From contig RYWC01000018.1 in the NCBI GenBank assembly GCA_003979335.1, positions 1 to 10,285 of the forward strand: 10,285 nt of DNA, written 5' to 3'. Positions 7,107 through 10,285 of the stretch are shown here, piece by piece (the first letter of the stretch is position 1; each line of letters starts with the position of its first letter). The stretch is from Clostridia bacterium. GTDB lineage: Bacteria > Bacillota_A > Clostridia > Christensenellales > Borkfalkiaceae. The translations under genes were made by a program, and so were the position numbers. The notes beneath the pieces were generated by a model, which had not been told where the DNA came from, did not search any database, and saw only the letters and a program-made list of their open reading frames with translations.

Positions 7107-7813
7107 TGTCCGATAAAAAAATTGGCGAATCTTGCGTTGAAACCGAGGTTAAAACAACGAAAAGAGGCAGAAAAAAATTAAGCAAAGTTGAAAAATGGTT
7201 CAGATTTTTGCGCCGTTTTTATAAATCTTGGGCATGGTTTCTTCTGCCGTTCAGACCACACGGCACTTTAAAAAAGTATAACGACCGTTCATATATTATC
7301 GTCGGCAACCACAGAAGCGTACTAGACGTCATTCCATCTATTTTAATTACCGATAAGCCCGTTCATTTTATGGCAAAGAAAGAACTATTTAAAAAAGGGT
7401 TTATGAAATGGTTTACTAAGAAAAGCGAATGTATCCCCGTAAGTCGGGACGGAACAGACGTCAGGGCGATTATGCAGGCAATAAAATATCTCAAAGAAGG
7501 GTCGGTCGTCTGTATTTTTCCCGAAGGAACACGCAACAAGACGCAAGAAATGTTTTTGCCCTTTAAAAGCGGCGCGGCGGCGCTTGCCATCAAGACAAAA
7601 ACCCCTGTAATCCCTATGGTTCAAATAAAGAAGATGAGATTTTTCAGGGCTATGCATATTTATTACGGCGAACCTTTTGAATTTACAGAATTTTACGATA
7701 AAAAACTTTCTCAGGAAGATTTTGACGCCGCTGATTTAATATTGAGGCATAAACTTGAAGAATGCTATTTTAAGCTTAATGAGGATTTGACGAAAAAGAA
7801 GAAATGCAAGTGA
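7106..7813 (+). CDS. plsC: 1-acyl-sn-glycerol-3-phosphate acyltransferase
   Basis: This 235-residue PlsC-family acyltransferase adds the second acyl chain to lysophosphatidic acid at the cytoplasmic membrane to form phosphatidic acid. The catalytic HX4D motif is NHRSVLD (68-74, His69 and Asp74). The substrate-binding motif is FPEGTRN (138-144), followed by FKSGAAALAIKTKTPVIPM (153-171) with the conserved VIP. A lysine/arginine-rich lead (17-40, KTTKRGRKKLSK and onwards) precedes a short hydrophobic stretch, WAWFLLPF (42-49), which probably helps membrane association. No full transmembrane helix is obvious. The ATG shares its A with the TAA of aroH-cmk, and an AGGA sits 9 bases upstream, indicating coupled translation. 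The last 10 bases overlap the ispH start. Substrate preference cannot be read from the sequence, so another lysophospholipid acyltransferase role is possible. Confidence 0.9.
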   Translation: MSDKKIGESCVETEVKTTKRGRKKLSKVEKWFRFLRRFYKSWAWFLLPFRPHGTLKKYNDRSYIIVGNHRSVLDVIPSILITDKPVHFMAKKELFKKGFMKWFTKKSECIPVSRDGTDVRAIMQAIKYLKEGSVVCIFPEGTRNKTQEMFLPFKSGAAALAIKTKTPVIPMVQIKKMRFFRAMHIYYGEPFEFTEFYDKKLSQEDFDAADLILRHKLEECYFKLNEDLTKKKKCK

Positions 7814-9891
7814 TTATGGCAGAAAACAGCGGATTTTGCAAGGGCGTAAAAAACGCAGTGGATACCGCGATGAGTCTTGACCCTGAAAACGCTTATGTTT
7901 TGGGTGAAATAATTCACAACCCCGATGTTGTAAAGGCCATTGCCGATAAAGGACTGAAAACGGTTGAGAGTCTTGACGAAGTACCTGACGGAGCAACTGT
8001 GGTTTTCCGTTCCCACGGCGTGCCGGAAAGCTATTACGGGTTATGCCGTGAAAGAAAAATAAAAGTCGTGGACTGTACTTGCGGCTTTGTAAGGCGAACA
8101 CAGAAGATAGTAAAAGAGCAGTTTGCCTTGGGTAAACATATCGTAATTGTCGGGGAGTATGACCATCCCGAAGTCGTCGGGCTTTTGGGTTGGTGCAATA
8201 ATGAAGCGTCGGTAATCAATTCGCCTGTTCAAATTACGGAAGAAATAACAGAAAAAGACCTTTGCGTTGTGTGTCAGACTACCTTTTCGGCGCAGAATTT
8301 TGAAAAAATTATAAAAAATATTAAAAAAGCCAGTGAAAAAACAGTTGCTGTTTTCAAGACGATTTGTTATACTACTATAGAACGGCAAAACGAAGTTGAA
8401 AACCTTGCCAAACAGTGTGACGCGATTATTGTCGTCGGCGGTCTGAACAGTTCTAATACAAACAAATTGTATGAAATAGCCCGTCAATATTGCAAAAACG
8501 TTTTCAGGCTTTCCTCAGCGGAAAGTTTAGATATTACAAAAATTAAAAATTTTAAAAGTATAGGTATTGTTTCCGGGGCGTCAACTCCGAATGAGCAAAC
8601 CCGGGAGGTTCTTTTAAAGATGGCAGAAAACACAGAAGTCAAGGCAATTAACCCCATGGACGAGGTTGTTGCTAAAATGGACAGCGAATCGAAATATAAG
8701 AAGGGGCAGATTGTTCACGCAACTATTTCGCAGGCGACTAACGAAGGACTTGAAGTTCTTCTTCCCAGCGCGAAAAAAGAGGTTGCGTTAAGCAAGGACG
8801 AGCTCGACTGCGAAAATTATGACGCAAACGAGTATCTTGCTAAAATCGGCGATACAATCGATTTGCTTGTCGTTGGGCTCAATCCGCTTAAATTGTCCCA
8901 AAAAATGATAAAGACCTTACAGCAGGAGGAAGCTTTGGGCGCCGAAATAGAGGGCGGCAAAGAATTTACCGTTGTCTGCACGGGTTCTAATAAAGGCGGT
9001 TTGGTTGCTCAGTTCGGTACCTATTCTGTTTTTGTTCCGGCTAAGGAAATTCGCCCTGGTTTTGTAAAAGACCTTGCTAAATACGAAGGTAAGAATTTAA
9101 GACTTCGCGCTATAGAAATTAAGAAAAACGGCGGTAAGAAAGAAATTATCGCTTCGCAAAGGGTAATTCTTCAGGAAGAGCGCGATGCGAGAGACGCAGC
9201 AAAATTTGCGAAAGAAGAAGAATTTTTTGCAAATATTGCAGTCGGCGACATTGTTGAAGGCAAAGTTGAAAGGGCGACCGGTTTCGGCGCGTTTGTGTCC
9301 GTAAACGGTTTTGACTGCCTTGCTCATATTTCCGACCTCAGCTGGACTGGTGCGGAAAATGTGACCGATGTTCTGGAAATCGGTAAAGTTTACGAATTTA
9401 TCGTTCTTAAAATCGACCACGAACACAAGAAAGTTTCAATCGGTTATAAACAGCTTCAGCCCCAGCCTTGGGATTTGGCTGACGGTAAATACAACATAGG
9501 CGACGTAATTCACGGCAAAGTTGTAAGAATTGTGCCTTTCGGCGTATTCGTTGAGGTTGAAAAGGGAATAGACGGACTTGTTCATGTTTCCCAGATTACA
9601 CATGAAAGAATCGAAACTCCTTCGACGGTGCTTAACGTAGGTGACGAAATTGACGCCAAAATTATAGCCCTTGATACCGAAGCGAGAAAGATGAACCTTT
9701 CCATAAAGGCGCTTCTTCCCGAAGGCGAAAGAAGAAAGCCCAGAAACGACGACAACGGCGAAGATAACCATAAAAAGAGCCGCGCTCCCAGAAGAGCTTT
9801 TGAGTCTGACGAGCTTTCAACATGGAACGAAGGCAGCATAGGTGGAACGTCTATCGCAGACCTTCTTGCAAGCGCAAAAAAGAATAAATAA
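7804..9891 (+). CDS. ispH: Fused IspH (HMBPP reductase) and S1 RNA-binding protein
   Basis: This 695-residue fusion has IspH at 1-285 and four S1 RNA-binding domains behind it. IspH makes IPP and DMAPP from HMBPP with an iron-sulfur cluster, the last MEP-pathway step. Cluster cysteines are Cys12 (GFCKG), Cys93 (DCTCGF) and Cys188 (TICYTT). Active-site residues are His38 (IIHNP), His71 (SHGVP), His121 and Glu123 (DHPEV), QTT (158-160), NSSNTN (215-220) and SGASTP (257-262). S1 domains lie at about 299-370 (divergent), 386-452, 478-548 and 563-634; the last two carry the canonical GFGAFVxV and PFGVFVEV loops. The tail (640-695) is charged and probably disordered, ending in SIADLLASAKKNK. The fusion is established in Clostridia, where it stands in for rpsA. 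The start overlaps plsC by 10 bases, with only a weak AAGAAG site, suggesting coupling. TCP of most IspH proteins reads TCG here, with an extra Cys91. A terminator follows 9 bases after the stop. Confidence 0.95.
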   Translation: MQVIMAENSGFCKGVKNAVDTAMSLDPENAYVLGEIIHNPDVVKAIADKGLKTVESLDEVPDGATVVFRSHGVPESYYGLCRERKIKVVDCTCGFVRRTQKIVKEQFALGKHIVIVGEYDHPEVVGLLGWCNNEASVINSPVQITEEITEKDLCVVCQTTFSAQNFEKIIKNIKKASEKTVAVFKTICYTTIERQNEVENLAKQCDAIIVVGGLNSSNTNKLYEIARQYCKNVFRLSSAESLDITKIKNFKSIGIVSGASTPNEQTREVLLKMAENTEVKAINPMDEVVAKMDSESKYKKGQIVHATISQATNEGLEVLLPSAKKEVALSKDELDCENYDANEYLAKIGDTIDLLVVGLNPLKLSQKMIKTLQQEEALGAEIEGGKEFTVVCTGSNKGGLVAQFGTYSVFVPAKEIRPGFVKDLAKYEGKNLRLRAIEIKKNGGKKEIIASQRVILQEERDARDAAKFAKEEEFFANIAVGDIVEGKVERATGFGAFVSVNGFDCLAHISDLSWTGAENVTDVLEIGKVYEFIVLKIDHEHKKVSIGYKQLQPQPWDLADGKYNIGDVIHGKVVRIVPFGVFVEVEKGIDGLVHVSQITHERIETPSTVLNVGDEIDAKIIALDTEARKMNLSIKALLPEGERRKPRNDDNGEDNHKKSRAPRRAFESDELSTWNEGSIGGTSIADLLASAKKNK

Positions 9892-9900
9892 GGTTAATTT

Positions 9901-9929
9901 AAAACTCCGCTGTACAGCGGAGTTTTTTT
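9901..9929 (+). terminator. Rho-independent terminator of the flavoprotein-to-ispH operon
   Basis: A perfect 20-base palindrome, ACTCCGCTGT/ACAGCGGAGT (9904-9923), is flanked by AAA on the left and a run of seven T (9923-9929) on the right. It gives a GC-rich stem with a U-tract, the textbook intrinsic terminator. It lies 9 bases after the ispH stop. The palindrome with A-run and T-run could work partly in both directions, but no gene is seen on the minus strand. Confidence 0.93.
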
Positions 9930-9943
9930 ATGCAGTAAAACCG

Positions 9944-9971
9944 TTTAAAATTATAAATCAGTGTTTATAAT
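9944..9971 (+). promoter_or_regulatory. Putative promoter of htpG
   Basis: A perfect TATAAT at 9966-9971 follows TTTAAA (9944-9949, 4 of 6 matches to the -35 consensus) with a 16-base spacer, directly after the preceding terminator and 25 bases before the htpG start. No CIRCE repeat (TTAGCACTC-N9-GAGTGCTAA) is visible, so HrcA control is not supported. The region is AT-rich, so chance matches to the -10 are expected. Confidence 0.55.
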
Positions 9972-9984
9972 AAAATGTTTGAAA

Positions 9985-9991
9985 AAGGAGG
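9985..9991 (+). promoter_or_regulatory. Strong ribosome binding site of htpG
   Basis: AAGGAGG lies 5 bases before the ATG at 9997, a near-perfect anti-16S match. It is the strongest such site in the window and fixes the start of the truncated gene. Confidence 0.9.
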
Positions 9992-9996
9992 CACTT

Positions 9997-10285
9997 ATGA
10001 AAAGAGAAGGAAATATTAAAATTTCAAGCGAAAATATGATGCCGATAATTAAAAAATGGCTTTATTCTGATAAAGACATTTTTTTGCGCGAGATTGTAGC
10101 GAACGGCGTAGACGCTATCACAAAATTTAAAAAACTTGTAGGGATGGGTGAAGCGCAGGAAGACGGCGGCGAATATTGTATCAAAATTGCGGTTGATAAA
10201 AAAGCCAAAACTTTGACCGTTGAGGATAACGGTATTGGAATGACCGAAGAAGAAGTGGAAAAATATATTACACAAATTGCTTTTT
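9997..10285 (+). CDS. htpG: Molecular chaperone HtpG (Hsp90 family), N-terminal part, cut by window edge
   Basis: The first 96 codons are open to the window end, and the full gene should be about 620-640 codons. The translation has the Hsp90 ATPase features: YSDKDIFLREIVANGVDAITKF (23-44), where Glu32 and Asn36 match the catalytic glutamate and Mg/ATP-contacting asparagine, and VEDNGIGMTEEEV (75-87), the DxGxG ATP-binding motif of GHKL ATPases. The usual NASDA reads NGVDA, a modest variation. As a cytosolic chaperone it would assist folding under stress. It stands alone after a terminator with its own putative promoter and very strong ribosome binding site. The family call is firm, but nothing can be said about the middle and C-terminal domains. 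Confidence 0.93.
   Translation, partial: MKREGNIKISSENMMPIIKKWLYSDKDIFLREIVANGVDAITKFKKLVGMGEAQEDGGEYCIKIAVDKKAKTLTVEDNGIGMTEEEVEKYITQIAF

Noticed and set aside
8041..8487. 148-codon open frame on the minus strand within ispH
   Set aside because: It lies wholly within the strongly conserved IspH coding region, has no recognisable motif, and its translation is Phe/Tyr-rich as expected for an antisense shadow.
9930..9996. CIRCE or other heat-shock operator upstream of htpG
   Set aside because: No TTAGCACTC/GAGTGCTAA inverted repeat is present; only AT-rich promoter-like sequence is seen.

Overview
The window reads as ordinary chromosomal DNA from an anaerobic, low-to-medium GC Firmicute of the class Clostridia, probably an uncultivated gut-type lineage. 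This rests on three things: a biotin-dependent Na+-pump decarboxylase operon, an IspH fused to S1 ribosomal-protein domains (a fusion known from Clostridia), and strong AGGAGG-type ribosome binding sites. A finer taxonomic call is not supported. All convincing genes are on the + strand, tightly packed, and free of insertion sequences, tRNAs, rRNAs or CRISPR repeats.

Region 1 (1-4859) is a five-gene operon behind a plausible promoter at 12-40. It encodes a divergent carboxyltransferase-family protein (75-1451), an OadG-like gamma subunit (1459-1809), a free biotin carrier protein (1822-2175), the membrane Na+-translocating beta subunit (2186-3379) and an OadA/5S-type oxaloacetate carboxyltransferase lacking its own biotin domain (3395-4822). 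Together they would move CO2 from a substrate such as oxaloacetate to biotin and release it at the beta subunit while exporting Na+. The odd member is the first gene: it has the fold signature of MmdA/12S subunits, but its hallmark glycine-rich motifs are eroded. A GC-rich hairpin (4831-4859) closes the operon.

Region 2 (4870-9929) is a housekeeping operon: a BaiN/HI0933-family flavoprotein, an AroH-type chorismate mutase fused to CMP kinase, a PlsC acyltransferase, and a fused IspH/S1 protein. Gaps are 2 nt or less, or the genes overlap, so translational coupling is likely. A strong rho-independent terminator at 9901-9929 ends it. These genes link aromatic amino acid synthesis, nucleotide supply, phospholipid synthesis, isoprenoid synthesis and an S1-like RNA-binding function.

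Region 3 (9930-10285) carries a promoter-like element, a strong ribosome binding site, and the first 96 codons of an HtpG (Hsp90) gene cut by the window edge.

The most notable observations are the degenerate carboxyltransferase inside the Na+-pump operon and the AroH-Cmk fusion, which retains a possible internal start for a free CMP kinase. The IspH cysteine motif is also unusual. I see no defence system, mobile element or wholly new gene system here.
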